From Ilyomonas sp963790435 (lineage in GTDB: Bacteria; Bacteroidota; Bacteroidia; Chitinophagales; Chitinophagaceae), in contig CAWBOI010000002.1 of NCBI GenBank assembly GCA_963790435.1, positions 62,001-126,000 of the forward strand: a DNA stretch of 64,000 nt, given 5' to 3'. A program made the translations under genes and the position numbers. Below, piece by piece: positions 23,633-32,564 of this stretch (the stretch's first letter is position 1; each line of letters begins with the position of its first letter). The notes under the pieces were generated by a model, which had not been told where the DNA came from, searched no databases, and saw only the letters and a list, made by a program, of their open reading frames with translations.

Positions 23633-24610
23633 CTATTGTATATTCTCTTCTTTCCGGTTATTTGCGATGGCTTTGCTTTTTATTTTAGAAAGAAGAATGG
23701 CGCCGCTGATACAAACCACAATCACAAGTAACGAAATATAAATGGAGATGTGAACATACCATTCAAGCAACATTTTTGCACCAATAAAAACCAGCACCAA
23801 CGCAATGCCTTGCTGCAAATATTGAAACTGATTGGCAGCGCCACGCAACAAAAAGAACAAGCTGCGCAAACCCAGGACCGCAAAAATATTGCTTGAATAA
23901 ATGACCATAATATCGTCGGCAGAGAAAGGCGTTTTTGGGGTTTCGCGAACCAGCGATACAACGGTAGGAATGCTATCCAAGGCAAACAAAACATCGGTGC
24001 CTGCTAAGATGCAAACAACCAGCGATAAAGTAGTAAAATAAATTTTGCCCCTTTTTTTAAGAATATACTTTCCTTCGGGGTTTTCATTGCTCATGCGAAA
24101 AATGCGGTTCATCAATTTGTAAATCGCCGACTCTTGCGGCTTATATTGTTCATCTTCTTTTTGAAAAAACAATCTCCCTCCGGTATATAATAAAAACAAA
24201 CCAAACAAGTAAAGCACCCATTGAAAGCGATTCACAATTTCGATGCCTGCTGCTATAAACAAAATGCGCAAAACAATTGCCAGCAGCACACCAATAAGCA
24301 AGGCTCTGCCCACATCGTTTTTATGAATTTTTAAGTAAGAAAAAATAAGGATAAAAACAAACACATTGTCAATGCTCAGGCTCCATTCCATCAGGTAAGC
24401 GCTGATGTATTTGGTGGCAACATGCGTATCTTTTTCAATCCAGATAAATGCCCAAAATGCCAACGACAAGCCTACCCACAGTAAGGTTTGCAGCAAGGCT
24501 TTTTTAAGAGTAATGACCGAATGCTTTTTACTGATAACATCCAAATCAATTACCAAAGCCACCAACAATGCAATACCAAAAACAAGATAGATAACAGTGG
24601 TGGTGTTCAT
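23633..24610 (-). CDS. TerC/Alx-family membrane protein
   Basis: Polytopic membrane protein of about 325 residues from the TerC/Alx family, linked to metal ion (often manganese) export during protein secretion or tellurite resistance. Marks are DLDVISKKHSVITLKKAL, the signature SAYLMEWSLSIDNVFVFILI with conserved acidic and asparagine residues in helix 3, and CILAGTDVLFALDSIPTVVS with the second SIP signature. I start at the second ATG, 24610; the first, at 24616, adds two residues. No yybP-ykoY-like riboswitch structure is evident upstream; instead there is a long hairpin of heptamer repeats. Confidence 0.9.
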   Translation of the reverse strand: MNTTTVIYLVFGIALLVALVIDLDVISKKHSVITLKKALLQTLLWVGLSLAFWAFIWIEKDTHVATKYISAYLMEWSLSIDNVFVFILIFSYLKIHKNDVGRALLIGVLLAIVLRILFIAAGIEIVNRFQWVLYLFGLFLLYTGGRLFFQKEDEQYKPQESAIYKLMNRIFRMSNENPEGKYILKKRGKIYFTTLSLVVCILAGTDVLFALDSIPTVVSLVRETPKTPFSADDIMVIYSSNIFAVLGLRSLFFLLRGAANQFQYLQQGIALVLVFIGAKMLLEWYVHISIYISLLVIVVCISGAILLSKIKSKAIANNRKEENIQ

Positions 24611-24614
24611 GAAC

Positions 24615-24701
24615 AAGTGAGTAGTGAGTTGTGAAAGGTGAGTAGTGAGTTATCAATGTGATTTTACTTCACTCACCATTCACAACTCACTACTCACAAT
24701 T
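24615..24701. repeat. Heptamer arrays H5/H6 forming a long inverted repeat
   Basis: Six units at 24615-24656 (aagtgag, tagtgag, ttgtgaa, aggtgag, tagtgag, ttatcaa) face five units of opposite sense at 24667-24701 (cttcact, caccatt, cacaact, cactact, cacaatt). The inner parts match as an inverted repeat of about 26 base pairs with one mismatch. It sits between the lpxD stop and the TerC-like start. Confidence 0.8.
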
Positions 24702-24709
24702 AGCAATAG

Positions 24710-25762
24710 CTATGCGTTTACCCTTTCAGCCAACAGTTGCTGAACTAATTTTTCCAATTCAGCAATGCGCTTTTCCATTTCGGGCAGGTTGCGGCTTAAC
24801 GCCTGGCTGCGTAGAGCAGAGGTATATTCAAAAGCCGGGCTTCCGGTTACAGCAACGTTAGGTGTTTTAATGGATTTGCTTACGCCGCTTTGTGCATTGA
24901 TTTTAGCGCCATCGGCAATGTGCAGATGACCTACAATACCTGCCTGGCCGCCTACCATTACATTGTTGCCAATTTTAGTGCTGCCGCTTACACCGGCTTG
25001 TGCAGCAATTACTGTGTTGCTGCCAATTTCAACGTTGTGCGCAATTTGTATGAGGTTGTCAAGCTTAGCTCCTCTGCGAATGATGGTGGAGCCAATGGTA
25101 GCCCGGTCAATGGTAGAATTGGAGCCGATTTCAACATAATCTTCAATTACTACATTTCCAATTTGCGGTATCTTTTTATATGTGCCATCGGTTTGTGGTG
25201 CAAAACCAAAACCATCTCCGCCAATTACAACACCAGCATGTACCGTAACGTTCTTTCCAATCACACAATCGTTATACACTTTTACGCCGGGATACAAAAT
25301 GGTGTTATCATTGATACTTACGTTGTTGCCAACGTACACACCTGGAAACAGTTTTACACCATTTCCAATTTGTGCATTGGCGCCGATGTAGGTAAAAGCG
25401 CCCACAAACACACCATCACCCAATTTCGCTGTTTCGGAAAGATAAGAAGGCTGTTGAATACCGGTAAGCTGCTGCGTCATTATCTCCTGGTATTTGCGCA
25501 GCAAAAGTGCAAATGCCGAATAGGCGTCGGGCACACGAATTAATGTTGCGGCAACTGCTTCTTTTAATTCCTGATTTTTGTTAATGATGATTATAGAAGC
25601 CCCGGTGGTGTATAAAAATTCTTCGTATTTGGGATTGGCAAGAAAGGAAAGCTGGCCCCTTTTGGCTTCTTCAATTTTGCCGAATGAGGTAACGGCAACC
25701 GAAGCCTCACCTTCCAATTCGCCATCAACCATCATGGCTATTTGCGCTGCGCTAAACTGCAT
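24710..25762 (-). CDS. lpxD: UDP-3-O-acylglucosamine N-acyltransferase LpxD
   Basis: Third enzyme of lipid A synthesis: adds the second hydroxyacyl chain to the amino group of UDP-3-acyl-glucosamine. 350 residues. The N-terminal uridine-binding domain (to about residue 100) contains GKIEEAKRGQLSFLANPKYE; then a left-handed helix of hexapeptide repeats, with VTVHAGVVIGGDGFGFAPQ typical of LpxD and the catalytic-type histidine in IQIAHNVEIGSNTVI. The C-terminal helix ends in ELEKLVQQLL. It is 42 bases downstream of the HD gene. In related genomes lpxC/fabZ normally follows; here TerC and a lipid kinase intervene. Confidence 0.95.
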   Translation of the reverse strand: MQFSAAQIAMMVDGELEGEASVAVTSFGKIEEAKRGQLSFLANPKYEEFLYTTGASIIIINKNQELKEAVAATLIRVPDAYSAFALLLRKYQEIMTQQLTGIQQPSYLSETAKLGDGVFVGAFTYIGANAQIGNGVKLFPGVYVGNNVSINDNTILYPGVKVYNDCVIGKNVTVHAGVVIGGDGFGFAPQTDGTYKKIPQIGNVVIEDYVEIGSNSTIDRATIGSTIIRRGAKLDNLIQIAHNVEIGSNTVIAAQAGVSGSTKIGNNVMVGGQAGIVGHLHIADGAKINAQSGVSKSIKTPNVAVTGSPAFEYTSALRSQALSRNLPEMEKRIAELEKLVQQLLAERVNA

Positions 25763-25803
25763 AAATTAGTTATAAATAAAAATGTGCTTTGGGCTAATAA
25801 CCA

Positions 25804-27015
25804 TCATCGTAATTGACAAATGTAGAATTTTTTTACAGGCAGAGATAAAGTTTGATTGATGAGCGGATCATCAACCCCAGAAATGTCTTTTACCTCACCG
25901 TTTTTAAACAAAATGTTTACGTTTTCATTGGTCAATTTATAGGCTGTGTTTTCGGCAACGCCGGTAAAAGCAAGATACCTCGCTTCCTCTTCGCTAATGC
26001 GCAAACGCCTTGCAATTGACTTACGAATTGTTTGCAACAGGGCTTCATCAACCGGCTCGTTATGCAATGTGCATTTTAATAAGTTTCGATTCAATAATCC
26101 ATTGCTTAAAACCGATAACACTACATCTTCGTGATGGCTCCATAGCTTTACGGCGAACATTACATCAGCATCATCAATGCTGCAAAACGCATTGATAAAT
26201 GCTTCCTGTGTAAGCGATTTATTGGCCAAAAACAAATCTACCGGCGATCCGGTTTGCAATTGTTTGTCATCGGGTTGATAAATTTCTTTTACACGTTCTA
26301 TAATTTTTACCAGCATCATTTCGGTTGCCAGCACGGCACGATGCAAATACACCTGCCAATACATTTGACGGCGTGCCACCAAAAATTTTTCAGTGCTGTA
26401 AACCGCTTTTTCTTCAATCATCAGTTCGCCATTGTGCACAGCAAGCATTTTTAAAATGCGGTCGTAACCAATTACACCTTCGCTAACGCCGGTGTAAAAA
26501 CTATCGCGCGTGAGATAATCCATGCGGTCAACATCTACTTGTCCGCTGATCAGGCTATGCAAAAAATATTTAGGATAAACATTGGTAAAAATATCAATCG
26601 CAAGAGACAACCTTCCATCCAAATCTTCATTCATCCGATGCATAATTTGTAAACCGATTTCTTCATGATTAGCATGAGGCACCAACAAATTCTCCAGCGC
26701 ATGAGAATACGGACCATGACCAATATCGTGCAATAAAATAGCCGCTTTTACGGCTTCACTTTCTTCCTCTGAAATGTTCACTCCTTTGTGGCACAATTCG
26801 CTTACTGCCTGGCACATGAGATGATACGCGCCGAGCGAATGATGAAACCGCGTATGAACCGCGCCGGGATAAACAAATGAAGCGAGCGCCATTTGATGAA
26901 TGCGACGCAATCGCTGATACCAGGGATGAGAAATGATGTCAAAAATAAGCGGCGAATCAAGGGTAATGAAGCCATACACCGGATCGTTGATAATTTTTCG
27001 CTGCTTTAGTTTCAT
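25804..27015 (-). CDS. HD-domain phosphohydrolase
   Basis: A 403-residue cytoplasmic protein of the dGTPase-like HD superfamily (SAMHD1-like group). Marks are RRIHQMALASFVYPGAVHTR, FHHSLGAYHLM, LLHDIGHGPYSHALENLL with the HD metal-binding pair, ISGQVDVDRMDYLTRDS with a further metal aspartate, and YDRILKML. Metal-binding His, His-Asp and Asp are all present, so it should be active, probably on nucleotides. It heads the block of lpxD and the other lipid A genes, as is usual in Bacteroidota, and has a 400-base upstream region shared with the divergent padR gene. Confidence 0.87.
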   Translation of the reverse strand: MKLKQRKIINDPVYGFITLDSPLIFDIISHPWYQRLRRIHQMALASFVYPGAVHTRFHHSLGAYHLMCQAVSELCHKGVNISEEESEAVKAAILLHDIGHGPYSHALENLLVPHANHEEIGLQIMHRMNEDLDGRLSLAIDIFTNVYPKYFLHSLISGQVDVDRMDYLTRDSFYTGVSEGVIGYDRILKMLAVHNGELMIEEKAVYSTEKFLVARRQMYWQVYLHRAVLATEMMLVKIIERVKEIYQPDDKQLQTGSPVDLFLANKSLTQEAFINAFCSIDDADVMFAVKLWSHHEDVVLSVLSNGLLNRNLLKCTLHNEPVDEALLQTIRKSIARRLRISEEEARYLAFTGVAENTAYKLTNENVNILFKNGEVKDISGVDDPLINQTLSLPVKKFYICQLR

Positions 27016-27412
27016 TATAAAAGGATATTCCTATCTATCAAAAGTAGTGCTTGAATGATTGAATCAGGGCAAATAAAAGGGGCAAAAACAAATTCTAGCG
27101 TTTTAAGATGTTGCTTCTATTAATCGTTCCCATAGGCAATCGCAAAATGTTCCGTTAGGAACAATCTATAAAAAACTGCCTACCATTTATCATCTTATTT
27201 TCACGCTTATCATTTTCGCATGTTTTTGCTTTTATCATAAATATCTAATAATCAATTATTTAATTTATATGATAATACCTTTTACACTAAACTACCATAA
27301 AAAAGATAGTACTGTGTGTTGCATAGTACCAAATAATCTTTACTTTTGTGTTGTCAATGTATGAAAGTTGACACCAAACGATTCTTCTAAATCATTTTAT
27401 AAAATCACTCGT
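27016..27412. other. Divergent region between HD and padR genes
   Basis: Very A/T-rich and without a gene. It contains a copy of the recurring 11-mer (27082-27092) and, near its right end, the padR promoter with an overlapping repeat. Confidence 0.6.
27305..27348 (+). promoter_or_regulatory. padR-pspC promoter with probable PadR operator
   Basis: TTG at 27319-27321 and TACTTTTG at 27341-27348 are separated by 19 bases and match the Bacteroidota -33 and -7 elements. GATAGTAC (27305-27312) and CATAGTAC (27322-27329) flank and overlap the -33 element, as expected for autorepression by the PadR regulator encoded downstream. The promoter match is direct; the operator role is inferred. Confidence 0.6.
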
Positions 27413-27772
27413 ATGGACATTCAAAACACTCAAAGCCAAATGCGCAAAGGCGTACTTGAGTTTTGCATTTTGTCTATCATAAAGCAGGGCGAAGTTTACC
27501 CCAGCGATATTGTAGAAAGAATGAAAGCTGCCAACCTGCACATTTTGGAAGGCACGCTGTACCCTTTGTTAACACGGCTGAAGAATGCCGGCTATCTCAC
27601 TTATCGCTGGGTAGAAAGCATTAGCGGCCCGCCACGCAAATATTTTGTAATGACTGACCAAGGGCTTTCATTTTATGCCGAATTAGAGCGTACCTGGACG
27701 GAACTTGCCGACGCAGTTCATACCTTAACACAAACCACCAACATTACCAACAATAACCAATCAAATCATTAA
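27413..27772 (+). CDS. PadR-family transcription regulator
   Basis: A 119-residue winged-helix regulator. I use the ATG at 27413, since MDIQNTQSQMRKGVLEFCIL matches the family start; an upstream ATG at 27368 adds 15 residues. Marks are GEVYPSDIVERMKAANLHIL, EGTLYPLLTRLKNAGYLTYR (the recognition helix and wing) and GPPRKYFVMTDQGLSFYAEL. It lies four bases before the PspC-domain gene, the usual PadR-PspC pair of Bacteroidota, and probably represses the pair in response to envelope stress or an unknown ligand. Confidence 0.92.
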   Translation: MDIQNTQSQMRKGVLEFCILSIIKQGEVYPSDIVERMKAANLHILEGTLYPLLTRLKNAGYLTYRWVESISGPPRKYFVMTDQGLSFYAELERTWTELADAVHTLTQTTNITNNNQSNH

Positions 27773-27776
27773 CATC

Positions 27777-29939
27777 ATGAAAAAGGTAATCAACATAAAC
27801 TTTCAGGGCAGAGTAATACCGATAGAAGAAACTGCCTACGAAATATTAAAGCAATATGTAGATAGCCTGCGCCGCTATTTTATAAATGAAGAAGGCAGGG
27901 AAGAAATTATTAACGACATAGAAAGCCGCATTGCCGAATTGTTTGGCGAAACGCTGAAAAAAGGAGGCACCTGCATTACCGATGAAGATGTAACCGCAGT
28001 GATTAGCAGCATTGGCAGACCTGAAGATTTTGATAGCGACGAAGAAAAAGTAAAAAGCCGCGTGTATGAAGAAAGTGGCAATAACAAAAACTACACATAC
28101 ACAAAAGCCGAGCGTTTTTACCGCAGCGAAAACGATAAAATAGTTGCCGGTGTTTGCGGTGGGTTAGCCGCTTATTTTGGTATTGACCCAATTATTGTCC
28201 GCATTCTGTTTGTGGTGTTTTCATTCGGGTTTGGTTTTGGCTTTATTGCGTACATTGTTTTGTGGATAGCCGTTCCCAGCACGGCATCAACGGTAATTGG
28301 CTCTGCCCGCAAACGTTTGTTGCGCGACCCAGAAGATAAACTGATTGGCGGCGTTTGCAAAGGCTTGTCTTACTATTTCGGCGTGAACGTTTGGATTCCG
28401 CGCATTTTGTTTTTGATTCCTTTCTTTTCTTTCTTTTTTAGATGGGCGCATTGGGGAATATTGAATTACCCTAACTTTTTATCGGTTTCCTTTAGCCCGG
28501 GTGCAACGCTTATCTACATCATTCTTTGGATAGTGCTGCCCGAAGCTAAATCAACAAGTGACAGGCTGGAAATGAAAGGTGAGAAAGTTGACATAAATTC
28601 AATCAAAAACAACATTACCAACGAAATGAAAGGTGTGGGCGAGAGAGTAACAAAGTTTGGTCAGGAAGCGGCCGATTTTGCAAAACAAACCGGTCAGCAA
28701 TTCAGCACGAAAAGCAAGCAATTTAGCGGTGAAGTTGCCCAAACGGCTCGTAAAAGCGGTCGGGGCTTAGGCAATGTGCTTGCTCTGCTGATAAAGATTT
28801 TTGTTTACTTTATTGTTGGCTGTGTTTTATTCGCCGTGGTTTGCGGGCTGTTTGCTTTTGGTGTGGTAATGATTGGTTTGTTGCCCCTGAAAAATTATAT
28901 TTTAAACAATGGCTGGGAAACTGTTTTTGCCTGGGGAACGCTGCTGTTGGTTTGGATACCGGTCATCGCCATCATTACAGGCGTTATCCGCAGGCTGGCA
29001 AAATTAAAGGGCAACAGCGGCATTTTGCGTGCTTCCTTTTGGTCGTTGTGGTTGCTGGGGCTGGCTTGCGGCATCGGGCTGTTGGTTTCACTCGCCAACG
29101 ATTTTAAATACCACAGCACAGTAAACGAGCAAAACATCTCTCTTTCTGATGCAAAAACAAACAAGTTAGAACTTCATGCCGACCGTTTGGGATCTTATTA
29201 CCGCCGTTACGACTGGCTGCAAATGGAGCCCTTTGCTAACATTGACGAAGACACGGCTTATGTAAATAATCTGCATGTAAGAATTATAAAAGCCGATGCT
29301 GACAGCTTTGAAGTAAAGCTTTTGAAAATGAGCGACGGCGCCAGCCGCGAGCAGGCAAATGAACTAAGCAACGAAATAGATTATAACATCGCACAAAAAG
29401 ATTCGGTACTTACGCTTTCAAAAGGGATTACCATTACCGAAAACCGCAAATTCAGAAACCAGCGGGTGTATGTTACGGTAGCGGTGCCGGTGGGCAAGCG
29501 GATTTTAATAGATGGCAGTGTTGCTAACTGGCATGGCAATGTTCATGTTGGTTTTAGAAATGATGACTGGAACAACTATGGTTGGAGAGATGCCAACGAT
29601 GGCTATGATTGGGATCATGATGTTGAATACATTATGACGAAAGATGGACTGAAGAGAGCCGATGGCAAAGTGAAAAATGATGATAACAATAACGATGACA
29701 ACTCCGATGATGACATCAATCAAAAATTAGAAGAAAACAAACGCAACCGCGAAGAACTGGAACGGCAGAGAAATGAAATGCAGCAAAAAATGCAGCAGAT
29801 AGACAGCGAATTAAAACGGCCTGTTGATACCGTTCCTTCAACCCCAAAAAACGGGCAAAAACAAACCCTGAAAACCGCTGCTGTTATGCAAACACAGGCA
29901 AGCATTTCAACCATACTCTTGTCAAAGCTGGCAATATAA
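27777..29939 (+). CDS. PspC-domain membrane protein (two PspC modules)
   Basis: A 720-residue envelope protein. Residues 1-105 form a cytoplasmic part with EGREEIINDIESRIAELFGE. Two PspC modules follow: RSENDKIVAGVCGGLAAYFG at about residue 117 and RDPEDKLIGGVCKGLSYYFG at about 183, each with a hydrophobic helix after it. Three further membrane helices lie between residues 340 and 445, then an outer domain of auto-transporter-like beta strands and a charged coiled tail (KLEENKRNREELERQRNEMQ). PspC senses stress at the membrane and couples it to protective responses. The 3' end carries two copies of the recurring 11-mer in different frames (29151 and 29855). Confidence 0.88.
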   Translation: MKKVININFQGRVIPIEETAYEILKQYVDSLRRYFINEEGREEIINDIESRIAELFGETLKKGGTCITDEDVTAVISSIGRPEDFDSDEEKVKSRVYEESGNNKNYTYTKAERFYRSENDKIVAGVCGGLAAYFGIDPIIVRILFVVFSFGFGFGFIAYIVLWIAVPSTASTVIGSARKRLLRDPEDKLIGGVCKGLSYYFGVNVWIPRILFLIPFFSFFFRWAHWGILNYPNFLSVSFSPGATLIYIILWIVLPEAKSTSDRLEMKGEKVDINSIKNNITNEMKGVGERVTKFGQEAADFAKQTGQQFSTKSKQFSGEVAQTARKSGRGLGNVLALLIKIFVYFIVGCVLFAVVCGLFAFGVVMIGLLPLKNYILNNGWETVFAWGTLLLVWIPVIAIITGVIRRLAKLKGNSGILRASFWSLWLLGLACGIGLLVSLANDFKYHSTVNEQNISLSDAKTNKLELHADRLGSYYRRYDWLQMEPFANIDEDTAYVNNLHVRIIKADADSFEVKLLKMSDGASREQANELSNEIDYNIAQKDSVLTLSKGITITENRKFRNQRVYVTVAVPVGKRILIDGSVANWHGNVHVGFRNDDWNNYGWRDANDGYDWDHDVEYIMTKDGLKRADGKVKNDDNNNDDNSDDDINQKLEENKRNREELERQRNEMQQKMQQIDSELKRPVDTVPSTPKNGQKQTLKTAAVMQTQASISTILLSKLAI

Positions 29940-30016
29940 ATGAGGTTTATTGTTGGTAAAAGAACTCTGTTTTCTTTATGAAAGCAGGGTTCTTTGTTTT
30001 TGCACGAATATTCTAT

Positions 30017-31306
30017 TTACGAAAGAACAGAAGCAGCCGATAACATTTCGGCACGATGTCGTTCAGGATAGAGAAGTTCTGATACAAAATCGGCATGTGA
30101 TTGAAGCTGTGTTGTTTTTCCTCTAAATTGGCTTTCAACAAAATGGGCTAAGTGTTGTTGCACATTTAAGAAAGCGGTAGCGGTTGGTATGTGTAACTCA
30201 CGCGAAGGAATACTGCTGTTCACTTCTTCTAAATTAGCATCCCACAAACCGGAAAGATGCCACGGTGTAAGATGATCCCAATCGGGCCGGTCAATCACCG
30301 GGTACCAGCAAACGCCCCACAAAGGAATGTGTTCCTGCAAAGCAAGCTCACACTCTCTGCCGATATAACGGATCCATTTAAAACGGTCTTCTCTCGGATG
30401 GCTTGTTTCAGATAAAACAATCGGTTTTTGATAACGCACATAGGCCTGTTGCAGCAATTGATGCAAAGGTTTCCAGCGCGAATCGGGAAATTCATTCAGC
30501 CAGGGAAGAAAAGTTACTGTATTCGCTACCCATTGATTGTTGAAGTAAAAATTCAAACCTAAGATATCAAGGTATTCCGGTTTGCCGCCCAATTCAGGGC
30601 ACAGCCTTCCCGTAAGCATATCCGCCGCCTGAAATTGGTTATTGTGTGCCATTGTTGCAAAGGCAAGCTCCTCGGGTGTCGCATTCAGCGGTGCAACCAT
30701 ATTCACTAAAGGTTCGGTCGTCATTATCTTCACCGAAGCGTCCTCTTCTTTCATTGCTGCAACCCCTTCAATGTAAGCCCTCATCAACGCATACTTTACA
30801 TTCCATCCTTGCTTTATACAGTAAGGTGAAGTGCCCCGGACATCGCCTCCCAGCCATGATACAAAACTTACTTCATTGATAGGTGTAACAATGAGGGTTT
30901 CGGTTGGAAACTTTGTACGATAAAACCGAACAAATGCACTGCACACATCGGCAAAGCGACCGGCAAAATGAGGATGAAGCGGCGTGAGATCGTCTGGAAA
31001 ACCAAAATGGCAAATGTCCCACACCTGCTGGATGCCGTGCTTTTTGGCAGCTTCCATCATTATAGCAACAGTACTCCAATCGTATTGATTAGGCTGCTTT
31101 TCAACCTGGCTCCAGCGGATGCCTTCCCGAACGGTTTTGATGTTGAAAAGGGATAAATCTTCGTAGTCTTTCTCTATTCTTTCCAAATGTCCTGTTATGT
31201 GTAAGAAATCAACGCGGTTACCAAAGGCATTCAGTTGATCGGTACATTCATAGCCGCCCATCCAAAAGGAATGGAAAGGGCTTAGCCACGACGAGTCAGT
31301 TTGCAT
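30017..31306 (-). CDS. GH-A clan (family 1-like) glycoside hydrolase
   Basis: A 429-residue protein with the eight-stranded barrel pattern of GH-A hydrolases and no signal peptide. The acid/base is Glu145 in VTPINEVSFVSW and the nucleophile is Glu300 in PIVLSETSHP; other barrel marks are FNIKTVREGIRWSQVE and WDICHFGFPDDLTPLHPHF. It resembles GH1-like proteins found beside glycosyltransferases and UDP-galactopyranose mutases in Bacteroidota. It could cleave or rearrange a glycan made by the neighbouring genes. It lies downstream of glf on the same strand, separated by a hairpin that may end part of the transcription. Confidence 0.75.
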   Translation of the reverse strand: MQTDSSWLSPFHSFWMGGYECTDQLNAFGNRVDFLHITGHLERIEKDYEDLSLFNIKTVREGIRWSQVEKQPNQYDWSTVAIMMEAAKKHGIQQVWDICHFGFPDDLTPLHPHFAGRFADVCSAFVRFYRTKFPTETLIVTPINEVSFVSWLGGDVRGTSPYCIKQGWNVKYALMRAYIEGVAAMKEEDASVKIMTTEPLVNMVAPLNATPEELAFATMAHNNQFQAADMLTGRLCPELGGKPEYLDILGLNFYFNNQWVANTVTFLPWLNEFPDSRWKPLHQLLQQAYVRYQKPIVLSETSHPREDRFKWIRYIGRECELALQEHIPLWGVCWYPVIDRPDWDHLTPWHLSGLWDANLEEVNSSIPSRELHIPTATAFLNVQQHLAHFVESQFRGKTTQLQSHADFVSELLYPERHRAEMLSAASVLS

Positions 31307-31372
31307 GTTAGTGTAAACAATTTTAGTAAAAAGAAAGGTTTAGGATTGAAATATCAATACAAATCAAAAAAG

Positions 31373-31410
31373 GTGCAAAACCAAAACGGCGGCGCCTTTT
31401 GGTTTTGCAC
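31373..31410. terminator. Inverted pair of the GCAAAACCAAA word
   Basis: A perfect 14-base-pair stem, GTGCAAAACCAAAA and its reverse complement, with the loop cggcggcgcc. It lies nine bases after the glf stop codon. The stem is formed by two opposed copies of the recurring word, as DNA uptake sequences do in Neisseria and Haemophilus. Confidence 0.75.
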
Positions 31411-31418
31411 AAATTATT

Positions 31419-32564
31419 TTATTGCTTAATTGCCATTTTTTGCATGTTGCCATTGAGATGAACTGTCTCCTGTTCGGCAAGCATTAGCTTCTTAAACAGT
31501 GTTAGCGATTGTGCCACCACTTGGTCCATGTTGTAATATTTGTAAGTTCCAAGCCTGCCCGTAAAATAAACATTTGGCGTTGTAGCTGCCAGCAACTGGT
31601 ATTTTTTATACAATTCTGCATTTTCAGGACGCGGAATCGGATAATACGGATCGCCTTCTGCCTTTGGATATTCATACACGATAGAAGTTTTATGATGCTT
31701 CTGACCTGTGAGATATTTAAACTCGGTGATGCGCGTGTACAAATGTTCGTTCGGATAATTGATTGTGCCGGTACTTTGGAAACGTTCGGTTTCTAAGGTT
31801 TCAAACTGAAATTCCAAAGAACGGTAAGGCAACTTGCCATAACAGTAATCGAAGTAAGAATCAATAGGTCCGGTAAAAATCAGGGATTTATAACGGATGC
31901 TGCTTAAAATATCTTTATAATCTGTGTTCAGCATAATGCTGATATTCGGATTCGACAGCATATTTTGAAACAGTTGTGTATAGCCATGCAACGGCATTGC
32001 CTGGAACGTATCGGTAAAATAGCGGTCGTCTTTGTTAGTGCGGGTAGGAACGCGTGCTGTTACCGATGCATCGAGTTCGCTGGGGTCTAAATCCCATTGT
32101 TTACGGGTATAATATTTAAAGAATTTTTCGTACAGTTCTTTGCCTACTTTCGCTACCACCACATCTTCCGATGTTCTGATTTTATCCTTTTTTTCAGCCC
32201 GGCTTTCAAAAAACGATTCTACCTGGTCGCCCGAAAGGTTCAAACCATACAATGTATTGATGGTAGTAAGGTTAATGGGCATAGGAACCAATTGCCCGTC
32301 AACAGAGGCAAGCACTCTGTGCTCATAAGGACGCCATGCCGTAAAGCGGCTTAAGTATTCAAATACATCTTTTGAATTGGTATGAAAAATATGCGGTCCG
32401 TATTTGTGTATCAGTATGCCATCGTTGTTGTAATAATCGTAGGTGTTTCCACCAATGTGATTACGTTTGTCTATTATTAAAACCCGTTTGCCTCCTTTTG
32501 TGGCTAAGCGTTCTGCCAAAACACTTCCGGCAAAGCCTGCACCTACAACTACATAATCAAACAT
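31419..32564 (-). CDS. glf: UDP-galactopyranose mutase
   Basis: FAD enzyme that interconverts UDP-galactopyranose and UDP-galactofuranose, providing galactofuranose for surface glycans. 381 residues, the normal length. Marks are the dinucleotide fold VVVGAGFAGSVLAERLA, RNHIGGNTYDYYNNDGILIH, YGPHIFHTNSKDVFEYLS, YTRKQWDLDPSELDASV, RVPTRTNKDDRYFTDTFQAM and the C-terminal GRLGTYKYYNMDQVV. The start overlaps the end of the glycosyltransferase gene by eight bases, so the two are translationally coupled. Confidence 0.95.
   Translation of the reverse strand: MFDYVVVGAGFAGSVLAERLATKGGKRVLIIDKRNHIGGNTYDYYNNDGILIHKYGPHIFHTNSKDVFEYLSRFTAWRPYEHRVLASVDGQLVPMPINLTTINTLYGLNLSGDQVESFFESRAEKKDKIRTSEDVVVAKVGKELYEKFFKYYTRKQWDLDPSELDASVTARVPTRTNKDDRYFTDTFQAMPLHGYTQLFQNMLSNPNISIMLNTDYKDILSSIRYKSLIFTGPIDSYFDYCYGKLPYRSLEFQFETLETERFQSTGTINYPNEHLYTRITEFKYLTGQKHHKTSIVYEYPKAEGDPYYPIPRPENAELYKKYQLLAATTPNVYFTGRLGTYKYYNMDQVVAQSLTLFKKLMLAEQETVHLNGNMQKMAIKQ

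Noticed and set aside
24611..24900. Manganese riboswitch ahead of the TerC-like gene
   Set aside because: The upstream region is the lpxD 3' end and heptamer repeats; no yybP-ykoY core seen.
24890..25543. 217-codon plus-strand frame antisense to lpxD
   Set aside because: Regular hexapeptide coding gives long open antisense frames; the product resembles nothing and lpxD is certain.
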